NCBI GenBank assembly: GCA_937906495.1
Contig: CALCVT010000045.1
Span: forward strand, 1-25,138
From: an uncultured Prevotella sp.
GTDB taxonomy: Bacteria; Bacteroidota; Bacteroidia; Bacteroidales; Bacteroidaceae
Length of the DNA: 25,138 bases
Direction: 5' to 3'
Every line of letters starts with the position of its first letter. Within the stretch, counting starts at the first letter, position 1. The notes under the pieces are model-generated. The model was given only the letters and a program-made list of their open reading frames with translations. It ran no database searches and was not told the DNA's origin. Positions 15,249 to 23,462 of this stretch are shown piece after piece. A program made the translations under genes and the position numbers.

Positions 15249-16970
15249 TCAGCCCTCAGAGGGGCGGATGTCGTCGATTTGCAATTGCACTTCGCCACGC
15301 TTGTGCGTGTTTTCTTCAATTGAATAGCATATATCGAAGGCTCGCTTGGTTTTGATGTAGCGTGCCTGCGAACTCTGCCCAAAGGCAATGCCGTTCATTA
15401 CGTTATTACTCTTGTTATCTACGAGTTCTAATTTAATGTGCTCCTGTCCGCGTCCTACAACCTTGCTGGTTCCGTAGTCGTACACGCGTTTGGTACAAAA
15501 AACAGGTTTAACATTGCCAGGACCAAAGGGGGCAAAACGCCGCAACTGCTGGTAAAAACGGAAATTTACGTCTTTAAAGTCTATCTCGGCATCAATCTCA
15601 AGGCTGGCCTCGGTTTGCTCGTCAAGAATGTGATTGGTTACATACTCCTCAAAGCGTCGGCCAAACTCTTCGATATGGTCAACAGGTAAGGTTAGACCGG
15701 CTGCATAGGTATGTCCGCCAAAATTTTCGAGCAAGTCGGCACAACTTTGCACAGCCTTGTACACATCAAAGCCCGATACCGAACGTGCAGAGCCTGTAGC
15801 CATGCCTTCTGAACGGGTAAGTACCACTGCCGGACGGTAGTACTGCTCTGTAAGACGCGATGCAACAATTCCTATAACTCCTTTATGCCAGTCTTCATTA
15901 TAGATTACGATGCTTCGGCGGTCGGCCAGTTCGGGCAAATCTTTAACCTTTTCGATAGCCTCTTCAGTCATCTGCTTGTCAAGGTCCTTGCGGGCTTCGT
16001 TGTAAAGATTGATGCGGCCGGCCTTTTCGAGCGCTGCAGCATAATCCTTTTCAACCAAGAGGTCGACAGCCTCCATACCATTTTGCATACGGCCTGAGGC
16101 ATTGATACGTGGCCCTATTTTGAAGATGATATTGTTCATTGTCAACTCTCGGTCAGACAATCCGCAAACTTCGATGATGGCCTGCAAACCTATGCTCGGA
16201 TTCGAATTCAGACACCGCAGGCCATGCGAGGCAAGAATGCGGTTTTCGCCCATAATGGGCACAATATCGGAAGCGATGCTCACTGCACAAAGATCGAGCA
16301 ATTGATTGAGTTTATTAAACTCTATACCATTGCTTATAGCAAATGCCTGCATAAACTTAAACCCTACCCCACAGCCCGAAAGGTGCGTATAGGGATAATG
16401 ATTATCGCGGCGCTTGGGGTTGAGTATAGCCACAGCGCAGGGCAGTTCGTCGTCGGGCACGTGGTGATCGCAAATTATGAAGTCAATGCCCAGACTCTTG
16501 GCATAAGCTATCTCGTCGATGGCTTTGATGCCACAGTCGAGCACGATGATAAGACCAACACCAGTTTCGTGTGCAAAGTCAACGCCTTTTTTCGAAATTC
16601 CATAGCCCTCCTCATAACGATCGGGAATGTAATAATCGATATTGGAGTAATACTGCTGCAGAAACTTATAAACAAGTGCAACTGCCGTACAGCCGTCTAC
16701 ATCGTAGTCTCCATAAACCAAAATTCGCTCCTTGCGTCCCATTGCTTGATTTAAACGGTCTACAGCTACCTGCATATCGTCCATCAGGAAGGGATCGTGC
16801 AACTCAGTAAGTTGCGGACGAAAGAAGTGGCGCGCCTGCTGCAGGGTACGGATGCCGCGGTCGAACAGAAGTTTTCCGAGCACCGGATGAATTCCCAATG
16901 CACTGGCCAACTCCGTTTCCGCGGCTGCCGTGGCAGCATCGGGAACTTCGTAATTCCATTTGTAGTTCAT
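15249..16970 (-). CDS. recJ: Single-stranded-DNA-specific exonuclease RecJ
   Basis: This 573-residue 5'-3' exonuclease of the DHH phosphoesterase superfamily resects single-stranded DNA in repair and recombination. Metal-site motifs are YGDYDVDGC (86-94), DCGIKA (145-150) and CDHH (167-170). PRINASGRM lies at 288-295. The DHHA1 domain has KGVIGIVASRL (363-373) and GGHTYAAG (418-425). An OB-fold C-terminal domain follows (about 455-573). Length matches the family. ATG 16970 is in frame with the conserved N-terminal region and is preferred because no better start lies upstream. It precedes recQ on the same strand, which suggests co-transcription for repair. A purine-rich leader with a mini ORF lies upstream. 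Confidence 0.96.
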   Translation of the reverse strand: MNYKWNYEVPDAATAAAETELASALGIHPVLGKLLFDRGIRTLQQARHFFRPQLTELHDPFLMDDMQVAVDRLNQAMGRKERILVYGDYDVDGCTAVALVYKFLQQYYSNIDYYIPDRYEEGYGISKKGVDFAHETGVGLIIVLDCGIKAIDEIAYAKSLGIDFIICDHHVPDDELPCAVAILNPKRRDNHYPYTHLSGCGVGFKFMQAFAISNGIEFNKLNQLLDLCAVSIASDIVPIMGENRILASHGLRCLNSNPSIGLQAIIEVCGLSDRELTMNNIIFKIGPRINASGRMQNGMEAVDLLVEKDYAAALEKAGRINLYNEARKDLDKQMTEEAIEKVKDLPELADRRSIVIYNEDWHKGVIGIVASRLTEQYYRPAVVLTRSEGMATGSARSVSGFDVYKAVQSCADLLENFGGHTYAAGLTLPVDHIEEFGRRFEEYVTNHILDEQTEASLEIDAEIDFKDVNFRFYQQLRRFAPFGPGNVKPVFCTKRVYDYGTSKVVGRGQEHIKLELVDNKSNNVMNGIAFGQSSQARYIKTKRAFDICYSIEENTHKRGEVQLQIDDIRPSEG

Positions 16971-17001
16971 GCTGATATATCATTTTATTTTCTTTCGTTT
17001 T

Positions 17002-17029
17002 TCAGTAAAGGAGCATTAACTCCTCCTTT
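17002..17029 (-). promoter_or_regulatory. recJ leader: Shine-Dalgarno-like AAGGAGG before a four-codon ORF
   Basis: On the minus strand AAAAGGAGGAGTTA precedes ATG (17016-17014), then CTC CTT TAC TGA, encoding Met-Leu-Leu-Tyr. The same bases form a 7-bp stem (17007-17013 with 17023-17029) that would pair the ribosome site with the codons. This is 31 bases upstream of the recJ ATG. Strong Shine-Dalgarno sites are rare in this phylum. It may be chance or a minimal regulatory ORF. Confidence 0.35.
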
Positions 17030-17270
17030 TTATTATATTGAACAATGGCAGCGTTAGAGCCTGCAGATTATAGGCTATTGGCTATTATCATAATTTACAA
17101 ACACCGACGGGTATTTGTCTTAAAGTTTACAGGTACTGCCAAGAGCGGGAAAAGTGTTCGGAACAATCAATGCCGTATTTTCCCAAATTAGTTGGCTAAG
17201 TTATGAAGAAAAAACGAGATACAAGTTACGTTACAGCCAAAACTTGGTAATGAGGTTGCTTTTAACAAAC

Positions 17271-17311
17271 ATACGGAAGCCCTTTACGCTTGAGGCAAAG
17301 GGCTTCCGTAT
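17271..17311. terminator. Perfect 15-bp hairpin downstream of the PurF-like gene
   Basis: The arms 17271-17285 and 17297-17311 (ATACGGAAGCCCTTT and its complement) are perfect, with an 11-base loop. It lies 86 bases past the stop of the minus-strand PurF-like gene. The minus side is followed by GTTTGTTAAAAG, a weak T-run, so it is probably a terminator or 3' stabiliser for that transcript. Confidence 0.6.
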
Positions 17312-17397
17312 CTATAAATTGATATAACTATATCAAGAACATGCAGGATGCACAGGTTGATGAATGGTCTGTTCCCTACTTGAATGGTGTGCTCTCC

Positions 17398-18831
17398 TTA
17401 CTTTGGCTCGCAGGCATGACCGCAACAACCGCTACCGTCAAAACAATGAGTACACAGTTTACATTTGGGCAGACCAATGGCTTGTACCAGCGTTTCGAGT
17501 TTATTAAACCGCAACGAGGTCAACCCAAGACGCTGACGAATGGTTTCGACCATCTGGTTATACTCTGAAGTACCAGCCGTAGCATATTTTTCGAGGTTTT
17601 TGCCCGAATCGCCTTCCAACTCATTGATTATGCGGCGCGTGATGAGTTCCATCTCGCTTTTTGAGGAGGTAAAACCGATAAAGGGGCAAGTATAAATAAG
17701 GGGCGGGCAAGCTATACGGATATGCACCTCGCGCGCACCATCGTCAAAGAGCACGTTAACATTGTCACGCAACTGGGTGCCACGCACAATGGAGTCGTCG
17801 CAAAAGAGTACGCGCTTGCCTTTAAGTATTTCGCGGTTGGGTATTAACTTCATCTTGGCTACCAGCGAACGCATGCTCTGATTGGCTGGAGTGAAGGAGC
17901 GGGGCCATGTTGGGGTATACTTGGCAATGGCGCGCTGGTAAGGCTTGCCCATTCCGGCTGCATAACCCAAAGCCATACCTACACCCGAATCGGGGATACC
18001 GCATACGCAGTCAACCTCAGTATCGTCCTCGGCTGCCATCATCTCGCCGTTGTCATAGCGCATCTGCTCTACGTTGCGGCCTTCGTAGGTTGAGGTTGGG
18101 AATCCGTAATATACCCACAAGAAGGAGCATACCTGGCAATGTTCCTGCGGTTTCCGTAAGTGCTCCATACCATTGGCGCGGAGGTGCACAATTTCGCCCG
18201 GCCCCAGATGACACACAGTTTGATAGTCAAGGTTTGGAAAGGCTGTGCTCTCGCTGGTTACAGCGTAAGCTCCCTCTTTTTTGCCTATCACAATAGGCGT
18301 ACGGCCCCAATCATCGCGTGCTGCTATGATACCGTCTTCGGTGAGCAAGAGCAACGAGCAAGAGCCATTGATACGGCGAAAAACGTTTTCGATACCTTCG
18401 ACAAAAGTTTTGCCCTGCGTAATGAGCAGAGCTACCAGTTCTGTCTGATTGGTTTTTCCGGACGAGAGCTCTGCAAAGTGCATCTGCTTGTCGAGCAATT
18501 CTTGAGTAAGCTCGTCTATATTATTGATTTTGGCTACTGTCACAATGGCAAAACGACCCAAATGCGAACTGATAACCAACGGCTGAGCATCGGTATCGCT
18601 AATAATGCCTATACCCGATGTTGCTCCGGCAAATTTCGGAAGCGTAGCCTCGAATTTGGTACGGAAATAAGAACTTTCCAAGTTATGAATGGAGCGCACA
18701 AAGAGCTTTTCGCCCGGATGGTAAGTTGCCATACCACCACGGCGGGTACCCAAGTGTGAATTGTAGTCGGTGCCGTAAAATAAATCGGCTACGCAGTCGA
18801 GCTGCGAAACGGTTCCAAAGAAGCCTCCCAT
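17398..18831 (-). CDS. PurF-like amidophosphoribosyltransferase paralogue without nucleophile Cys
   Basis: The 477-residue product aligns by eye along its whole length with glutamine PRPP amidotransferase. The Ntn-type domain (about 1-230) starts MGGFFGTVS where PurF has MCGIVG, so the catalytic Cys is Gly. The oxyanion Asn-Gly of the usual HNGNL is replaced in FAIVTVAKINN (95-105). A DWGRTP stretch (174-179) matches PurF DPxGxRP. The phosphoribosyltransferase domain keeps IPDSGVGMALGYA (279-291) and the PRPP loop VLFCDDSIVRGTQL (341-354). The C terminus adds a Cys cluster (457, 460, 463, 469, 470, 474). The open frame reaches 19017, but ATG 18831 gives the family start and a good promoter lies between the two. 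It may use ammonia or a partner, or catalyse another reaction. I assume a normal PurF exists elsewhere. Confidence 0.85.
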   Translation of the reverse strand: MGGFFGTVSQLDCVADLFYGTDYNSHLGTRRGGMATYHPGEKLFVRSIHNLESSYFRTKFEATLPKFAGATSGIGIISDTDAQPLVISSHLGRFAIVTVAKINNIDELTQELLDKQMHFAELSSGKTNQTELVALLITQGKTFVEGIENVFRRINGSCSLLLLTEDGIIAARDDWGRTPIVIGKKEGAYAVTSESTAFPNLDYQTVCHLGPGEIVHLRANGMEHLRKPQEHCQVCSFLWVYYGFPTSTYEGRNVEQMRYDNGEMMAAEDDTEVDCVCGIPDSGVGMALGYAAGMGKPYQRAIAKYTPTWPRSFTPANQSMRSLVAKMKLIPNREILKGKRVLFCDDSIVRGTQLRDNVNVLFDDGAREVHIRIACPPLIYTCPFIGFTSSKSEMELITRRIINELEGDSGKNLEKYATAGTSEYNQMVETIRQRLGLTSLRFNKLETLVQAIGLPKCKLCTHCFDGSGCCGHACEPK

Positions 18832-18866
18832 AATGGTTGTATCGTTAGGTTGCTGATTTCGTGACG

Positions 18867-18897
18867 CAAAGTTAGTGCAAACCAAGCGGAGAGCCAA
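18867..18897 (-). promoter_or_regulatory. Bacteroidetes-type promoter of the PurF-like gene
   Basis: On the minus strand TTG (18897-18895) is followed after 20 bases by TAACTTTG (18874-18867), which matches TAnnTTTG. Transcription would begin about 30 bases before the ATG at 18831. This decides against the longer open frame reaching 19017. Confidence 0.7.
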
Positions 18898-19003
18898 GCC
18901 TAAAATAAATTTTCTGACAAACTGACTGTATGAGCAACCGTTTGTGTCACTCGAAGTCGGGCTCTGAACAATGCTTAAGCCGCAGCTTGAGAAATGGGGT
19001 TTA

Positions 19004-19011
19004 CAAAGGTA
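19004..19011 (-). promoter_or_regulatory. Possible second -7 box TACCTTTG upstream
   Basis: An exact TAnnTTTG match lies on the minus strand about 175 bases before the PurF-like ATG. The nearest upstream TTG is 26 bases away, longer than the usual 19-21, so it is a weaker candidate than the proximal promoter. Confidence 0.35.
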
Positions 19012-19266
19012 ACACACAACATATTTTACCTTACACGCAAGGTGACTTGCCTAAATGGCTATCGGCTTGCATATGGTATTAGCCCGCACCATACGCTATA
19101 AAAGGGCTTGAAAAAATTACAGAAGGGGGTGTAAAACGTTTGGAATTCGCTCTATATTTTTTTACACCTGCTATTAGTAATTGATGCTACATTGGGGCTT
19201 AAGCTATTTTTCATAAACTGATTCAAGCAGATACACAAGGAAGGTGATTATTTCCATTAAACATCG

Positions 19267-19297
19267 GGGGCTGTCCTATTGAAACAGGGCAGACCCC
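19267..19297 (-). terminator. Stem-loop downstream of the MATE gene
   Basis: GGGG (19267-19270) pairs with CCCC (19294-19297), and 19271-19277 pairs with 19286-19292 through one G-U, leaving a bulged A and an 8-base loop. It lies about 90 bases after the MATE stop codon on the minus strand. No T-run follows, so a termination role is tentative. Confidence 0.45.
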
Positions 19298-19388
19298 AGG
19301 CTATAAAAAAATAAAAACCGGTTTCAACATGCTTTGCAACCATATTCTACTGCTTTAACTCACAGCCAATTGCAAGCATGGTCTAAAA

Positions 19389-20723
19389 CTAAGCATGCCG
19401 TACAACAGACTGCTTCATGACCTTGCGGTAATGACAGTAAAAAAGTGTTGCCGCTACAAACAGTCCCAAACTGAAAGCTATAAACAGGCCATAAATGCCC
19501 ATACCTAAAGGGAAGGCTAAAATATAACCGGCCGGTATGTTAACCACGATATAGCTGACAAAGGCTATCCACATCATCGACATCACGTGCGAGGTGCCGC
19601 GCAAAGCATTGGCATAGCATATTTGCATGGCATCGCCCAACTGATATAAAATGAGTGGGGGTATCAAACTTACAGCCAATGCCACTACAGAAGGGTCGGA
19701 CGTAAAGAAATGTATAAGGGTTTCGCCCAACAAAAGAAAGATGAGCGATGAGCAGGTTGCCATAGCCAGCAATATATGTGTACCGGCACGTGTCGATAAG
19801 CGCACTTGCTCCCAGTCTTTTAATCCATAAAAGGTTGCTACACGGATGCTCAAACCCGCACCAAAACTATAATAAAACAGGAAGCCCAATGTTCCAATTG
19901 TTACCATTACTTGAAAAGTAGCCAAATCGACAGCTCCAATCCAACCGGCCATAATGCCGGTAAAGGTAAAGGCTCCACTCTCCATGCCCATTTGCAAGGC
20001 TATAGGCATAGACTGTTTATTAATGTAACGCAACTCCCGGCCACACAATGCCGTGACACGCACACCTTCACGATAAACGGCATAGCGTTTGCGCAACAGC
20101 AATACAGCCAACAATATCAGCGACATCACAATGCGCGAGGTCATGGTGCTCAAACCTGCACCTAGCAAACCTAATTCAGGAAAGGGGCCCACACCATAAA
20201 TAAGCAGATAGTTTCCTACTATATTGAGCACATTACCCGAAAGCAAGGCCCACATGGCGGTTTGGGTTTCGGTAATGCCATCGGTAAACTGACGCAAAGC
20301 ATTGAAAAGGGCTACAAAGAATATTGAAACCCAAATGGTTATATAGTAAGGACGCACCAAACTGAGAATTTCGACCGGCTGCCCCATCTTGTCGAGAAAG
20401 AAGTAAAGCACGCCCATAATCAGCATCAGCAACAAAGCAAACAGCAGGTTGCACACTACTGCCTGCTTTAAAGTTGCACCGGCTTCGACCCGCTTACCCT
20501 GTCCGAAGAGCGAACTGACCAAAGGGGTCAGACCATAGCTGTAACCCATCAGGAAAAAGGTTATCAGATTGAACACACTGTTCACAAACGATGCTGCGGC
20601 CAACGCATCGGTACTATAACGGCCTACCATCATCGTATCGGCAAAGCCCATGATGATAACACCCAATTGGCCAATGGCAATTGGAATACCTAATCGGAGT
20701 ATTGCTTTGTGGTGGATTAACAC
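19389..20723 (-). CDS. MATE family multidrug/sodium antiporter
   Basis: The predicted 444-residue inner-membrane protein has about twelve hydrophobic segments and expels cationic drugs or metabolites in exchange for Na+ or H+. The start HHKAILRLGIPIAIGQLGVIIMGFADTMMVGRYSTDALAAAS matches family members, including the conserved MVG and ALAAAS wording. A second half-repeat begins with a QMGMESGAFTFTGIMAGWIG stretch. The frame is open to a TTG at 20837, but the added 38 residues do not resemble the family, and GTG 20723 gives the usual length; this start is uncertain. TAAACTTT, a near -7 box, lies in the extended part and supports the shorter start. It is preceded on the same strand by a lipoprotein gene about 210 bases upstream. 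The substrate is unknown. Confidence 0.85.
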   Translation of the reverse strand: MLIHHKAILRLGIPIAIGQLGVIIMGFADTMMVGRYSTDALAAASFVNSVFNLITFFLMGYSYGLTPLVSSLFGQGKRVEAGATLKQAVVCNLLFALLLMLIMGVLYFFLDKMGQPVEILSLVRPYYITIWVSIFFVALFNALRQFTDGITETQTAMWALLSGNVLNIVGNYLLIYGVGPFPELGLLGAGLSTMTSRIVMSLILLAVLLLRKRYAVYREGVRVTALCGRELRYINKQSMPIALQMGMESGAFTFTGIMAGWIGAVDLATFQVMVTIGTLGFLFYYSFGAGLSIRVATFYGLKDWEQVRLSTRAGTHILLAMATCSSLIFLLLGETLIHFFTSDPSVVALAVSLIPPLILYQLGDAMQICYANALRGTSHVMSMMWIAFVSYIVVNIPAGYILAFPLGMGIYGLFIAFSLGLFVAATLFYCHYRKVMKQSVVRHA

Positions 20724-20931
20724 GGAATATTTGTTTTTATCGGTTGTTATTCTGAATGATATAAAGTTTAAACGAACGATCCGAAGAACAATAGCAGCAA
20801 CCGGAACATATAGCAACAGCAGCATACAAGCGGACAAGAGCTACCCCATCCGCTTATATGCTTCTGCCGCATGCAGGTTTGCTACATAGCAACAGTACCG
20901 CCAAATGTATTGTGAATACTTTTTGCAGCAA

Positions 20932-21660
20932 TTATTCAGAAGCTATGCAAAAAGTGCTGACTTCAACAGCCTGACGTCCTGTGCCAAAGGTTACGGTAAA
21001 GCGCAGTTCCTCGCCTCGCAAGCGCTTTGCAGCACGAACTGTTGTTTTATAACGGATACCTCCGCCCGGACGGATGCTCTCGACTGTTGCTGCGGGCGAA
21101 ACAACTACTCTGCGGTTGTTGCAACATATGTGTGGAGTTACATTATAGAGTGTTTTGCTTCCACGGTTATATACATCCATCACAATGGTGGCTTCTTCGC
21201 CACTGTCGAGCTGACGGTTATTGTTTGCATCCAAAAAACGTATATTCGAAACATCGATACACGACAAGTCAGACATTTCAGCGGCCGGATTGCGATAGCG
21301 CGGACTGTTATAGGTGCCGTACGTTACAGGATCGTCATGTTTGTAAGAGCGGCTGTGAGAATAATTATCGTATTCTGAATAATCTTCATAACCTTCGGTT
21401 GCTGAATCATAACTTCCTTCGGCTTCAGAACGCTCAGCAGCATTACGAGTGGTTGTTACTACTGCTCCTATGGCTCCACCAATAAGCATACCGGCAACAG
21501 TACCTTTATCAGCACCCCGATAGCCGCCCATAAGTCCTCCTATGCTGGAGCCCAGCATTCCTCCAAGTGAACTACCTGTTGCTACAGCTCCGAACTGACG
21601 ATAACTACACGACGATAAAAGCAGCAAAAGGGCTAAAAAAAAGGGTATACTTGTACGCAT
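20932..21660 (-). CDS. Glycine-zipper lipoprotein
   Basis: This 242-residue protein is probably exported and anchored as a lipoprotein. It has a signal peptide and lipobox LSSC with Cys18. Residues 28-67 are a glycine zipper with repeated GxxxG (GSSLGGMLGSSIGGLMGG, then GMLIGGAIGAVV), which can form a membrane-spanning or oligomerising hairpin. A Ser/Tyr/Asp/Glu-rich linker (about 75-125) follows and includes DSA, a match to the Bacteroidetes O-glycosylation motif D(S/T)(A/I/L/V/M/T). The C-terminal third (about 135-242) looks like an immunoglobulin-like beta domain with DANNNRQLDSGEEATI. I do not recognise a named family. Similar zipper lipoproteins associate with the envelope. ATG 21660 starts the signal peptide. 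It lies between the MATE gene and the coiled-coil lipoprotein on the same strand. Confidence 0.75.
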   Translation of the reverse strand: MRTSIPFFLALLLLLSSCSYRQFGAVATGSSLGGMLGSSIGGLMGGYRGADKGTVAGMLIGGAIGAVVTTTRNAAERSEAEGSYDSATEGYEDYSEYDNYSHSRSYKHDDPVTYGTYNSPRYRNPAAEMSDLSCIDVSNIRFLDANNNRQLDSGEEATIVMDVYNRGSKTLYNVTPHICCNNRRVVVSPAATVESIRPGGGIRYKTTVRAAKRLRGEELRFTVTFGTGRQAVEVSTFCIASE

Positions 21661-21816
21661 GGCACTTCATTCAATTAAAAGATAGGTTTAAATACACGAA
21701 AAGAACAAAAGAACATCTATCTACGACGGATAACCGAACGTGACCTATGCTCTTCTGTCCTTTTCACAACCGGCATAATGTTTGGGCTTTACACCGGCTG
21801 TATTGCAGGAATGCTG

Positions 21817-22695
21817 CTATTTTACAGTGATAACCAAATACTTGCTAACACTCCAGAAATTCTGAGGGTTGGTAATACGAAGCACATACTGTCCCTGTGC
21901 ATCCTTTTCGAGCGTATAGGAGCCAGCCGGATGGTTGGTCATGAGTTTTGCACTCTTTGAGTAAAGCTTTATAGTTTTGGTTACGCGCAGGTCAATGCGG
22001 GTAAAGTAGTCTTTATTAAAGTTATTGCCCTTGAGCACATCGCCATTCTGCAAAATGCGTTGCTCGCGGAGTTCTTTTTTAGTGCCAAATACATAATAGG
22101 CTGTATTGAGCGCCTTTTCCTGAGCAGCTACCTGGCGGGCTTTTTCTTCGTTCTTTTGATTCAAGTCATTTACACTTGCATTGAGCGAATTGATTTGCTC
22201 GCCTTGCTCGGCTATCTGGATATCCTTTTGGGCAAGTTGTGCACGCAGGTCTTCAATTTCCTTTTGCTTTTCCTCGAGTTGCTTGTTGTAGGTGTTAACC
22301 ATCTCCTCCAATTTACTCTTGGTACGCTTGTCACTTTGGTTAGAGTTACGAAGTTGCTGTTGGAGGTTGGAAATAAGTTCTTTGTTCAGTTTGAGTGTGC
22401 GCTGAATGAAAGCCATATTTTCGATAATAGCTTGTTTATTAGCGCGCTCGCCCTGACGGTTTTCTACATTCACACGTCCTTCAGCCTCGTTAATCTGATC
22501 AAATCCGTCTTGGATTTGCGAGAGCGTCTCAATCAAATCGTTCGATTCGTTCTGCGATTGAGCCAATGCTTGACGCAACGAGTCGATGGTGGCCGTGGTG
22601 TCCTTTCCGTTTTTTTCCTGTTCTTTTTTAGTATTGCACGAAGTGACAAAAGTCAACGCACAGACTGCTACTAGCAGTAAAGCAATTTTTTTCAT
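21817..22695 (-). CDS. Coiled-coil lipoprotein, resembling Cbp1-type adhesins
   Basis: This 292-residue protein has a signal peptide and lipobox VTSC with Cys20, so it is a probable outer-membrane-associated lipoprotein. Residues about 35-195 are heptad-rich coiled coil (Lys/Glu/Gln/Asn-rich, many LxxQL steps). A compact C-terminal domain follows, starting NTAYYVFGTKKELREQ (197-212) and ending in an aromatic, beta-rich tail. The layout and the AYYVFGT wording recall the Bacteroides Cbp1 collagen-binding glycoprotein adhesins, but that is from memory. DTT (32-34) and DSL (38-40) match the phylum's O-glycosylation motif. The frame is open to 22842, but ATG 22695 begins a proper signal peptide, while the longer version would put 49 residues before it and overlap rsmI. 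It follows rsmI by 55 bases, so the two may share a transcript. Confidence 0.8.
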   Translation of the reverse strand: MKKIALLLVAVCALTFVTSCNTKKEQEKNGKDTTATIDSLRQALAQSQNESNDLIETLSQIQDGFDQINEAEGRVNVENRQGERANKQAIIENMAFIQRTLKLNKELISNLQQQLRNSNQSDKRTKSKLEEMVNTYNKQLEEKQKEIEDLRAQLAQKDIQIAEQGEQINSLNASVNDLNQKNEEKARQVAAQEKALNTAYYVFGTKKELREQRILQNGDVLKGNNFNKDYFTRIDLRVTKTIKLYSKSAKLMTNHPAGSYTLEKDAQGQYVLRITNPQNFWSVSKYLVITVK

Positions 22696-22750
22696 AGAAG
22701 AAGGGAATAGTTTGGACCGTTCGGCCACTGACGGCCAATCCGGTCGGTGA

Positions 22751-23458
22751 TTATTCATTAGGTTTTTGTTTCTTTGATTTTTTAGGCGGTTCACACCCCT
22801 CAACAACGATAACAAACTCGCCGCGGGGCTCTGTTTCAACAAAATGTGCTAACACTTCGGTCAACGTGCCGCGCACACTTTCTTCATGTAGCTTCGATAT
22901 TTCACGGCAAACTGAACAACGACGCTCCGCACCAAAATGTTCAATAAACTGCTCAAGGGTTTTAACAACCCGATAGGGCGATTCGTAAAATATCATGGTA
23001 CGGGGTTCGTCGCTAAGTTGTGACAAACGTGATGCACGTCCTTTTTTCTGAGGCAAGAAACCTTCAAAAGTAAAGCGGTCACAAGGTAAACCCGAGGATA
23101 CCAAAGCCGGCACAAATGCTGTTGCGCCTGGTAAACATTGTACAGTAACCCCACGGGCCACACAGGCACGTACCAACATAAAGCCGGGATCCGAAATACC
23201 TGGCGTTCCAGCATCCGATATCAATGCCATCACTTCGCCGGCTGCCATACGAGCAGCAAAGGCCTCAGCGGTCTGATGCTCATTGAACTTATGGTGCGAA
23301 ACCAATTGGTTCTTGATTTCAAAATGCTTGAGCAAGATACCCGAAGTACGTGTATCCTCAGCTAAAATCACATCTGCCTCCTTCAGCACACGGAGCGCAC
23401 GGAGCGTAATATCTTCCAGGTTACCCACAGGGGTGGGCACCAAATACAATGTTCCCAT
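22751..23458 (-). CDS. rsmI: 16S rRNA (cytidine-1402 2'-O)-methyltransferase
   Basis: This 235-residue SAM-dependent methyltransferase of the tetrapyrrole-methylase fold modifies C1402 of 16S rRNA in the decoding centre. Motifs are LYLVPTPVGNLEDITLRAL (4-22), AEDTR (33-37), SDAGTPGISDPG (81-92), a LPGATAFVPALVSSGLP stretch (109-125) and FYESPYR (157-163). The length is a little short of E. coli RsmI, and the C terminus is very basic (PPKKSKKQKPNE). The ATG at 23458 is required because the conserved GTLYLVPTP begins right after it. It is divergent from the AI-2E family gene. A strong promoter box lies only four bases before the ATG, so the mRNA should be nearly leaderless (see findings). Confidence 0.95.
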   Translation of the reverse strand: MGTLYLVPTPVGNLEDITLRALRVLKEADVILAEDTRTSGILLKHFEIKNQLVSHHKFNEHQTAEAFAARMAAGEVMALISDAGTPGISDPGFMLVRACVARGVTVQCLPGATAFVPALVSSGLPCDRFTFEGFLPQKKGRASRLSQLSDEPRTMIFYESPYRVVKTLEQFIEHFGAERRCSVCREISKLHEESVRGTLTEVLAHFVETEPRGEFVIVVEGCEPPKKSKKQKPNE

Positions 23459-23462
23459 GCTG

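Larger units (their letters stand above)
16971..17397. other. Intergenic region upstream of recJ (427 bases)
   Basis: It holds the recJ leader, the 3' end of the PurF-like transcript and a 15-bp perfect hairpin (separate entries). AT-rich sequence and a short hairpin AGCCT/AGGCT near 17057-17075 are the only other structure. No TAnnTTTG box is visible for recJ on the minus strand, and there is no gene in the remainder. Confidence 0.5.
18832..19388. other. Intergenic region upstream of the PurF-like gene (557 bases)
   Basis: It contains two minus-strand promoter candidates, a hairpin at 19267-19297 behind the MATE gene, and a 9-bp inverted repeat GGTGTAAAA (19128-19136) with TTTTACACC (19160-19168). 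A palindrome AAACCGGTTT lies at 19315-19324. The inverted repeat is about 230 bases upstream of the nearest promoter box, so a regulator role is only a guess. I see no protein or RNA gene. Confidence 0.5.

Noticed and set aside
18832..19017. N-terminal extension of the PurF-like protein to 19017
   Set aside because: The added 62 residues have no PurF similarity and a good promoter lies inside them; MGGFFGTVS at 18831 aligns with the family start.
21661..21816. Imperfect purine/pyrimidine inverted repeat (about 21699-21765) between the two lipoprotein genes
   Set aside because: Arms pair only about 14 of 17 positions across a 34-base loop in low-complexity sequence; it is likely chance.
22696..22842. 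Extended start of the coiled-coil lipoprotein
   Set aside because: It would bury the signal peptide 49 residues inside and overlap rsmI; ATG 22695 gives a standard lipoprotein.
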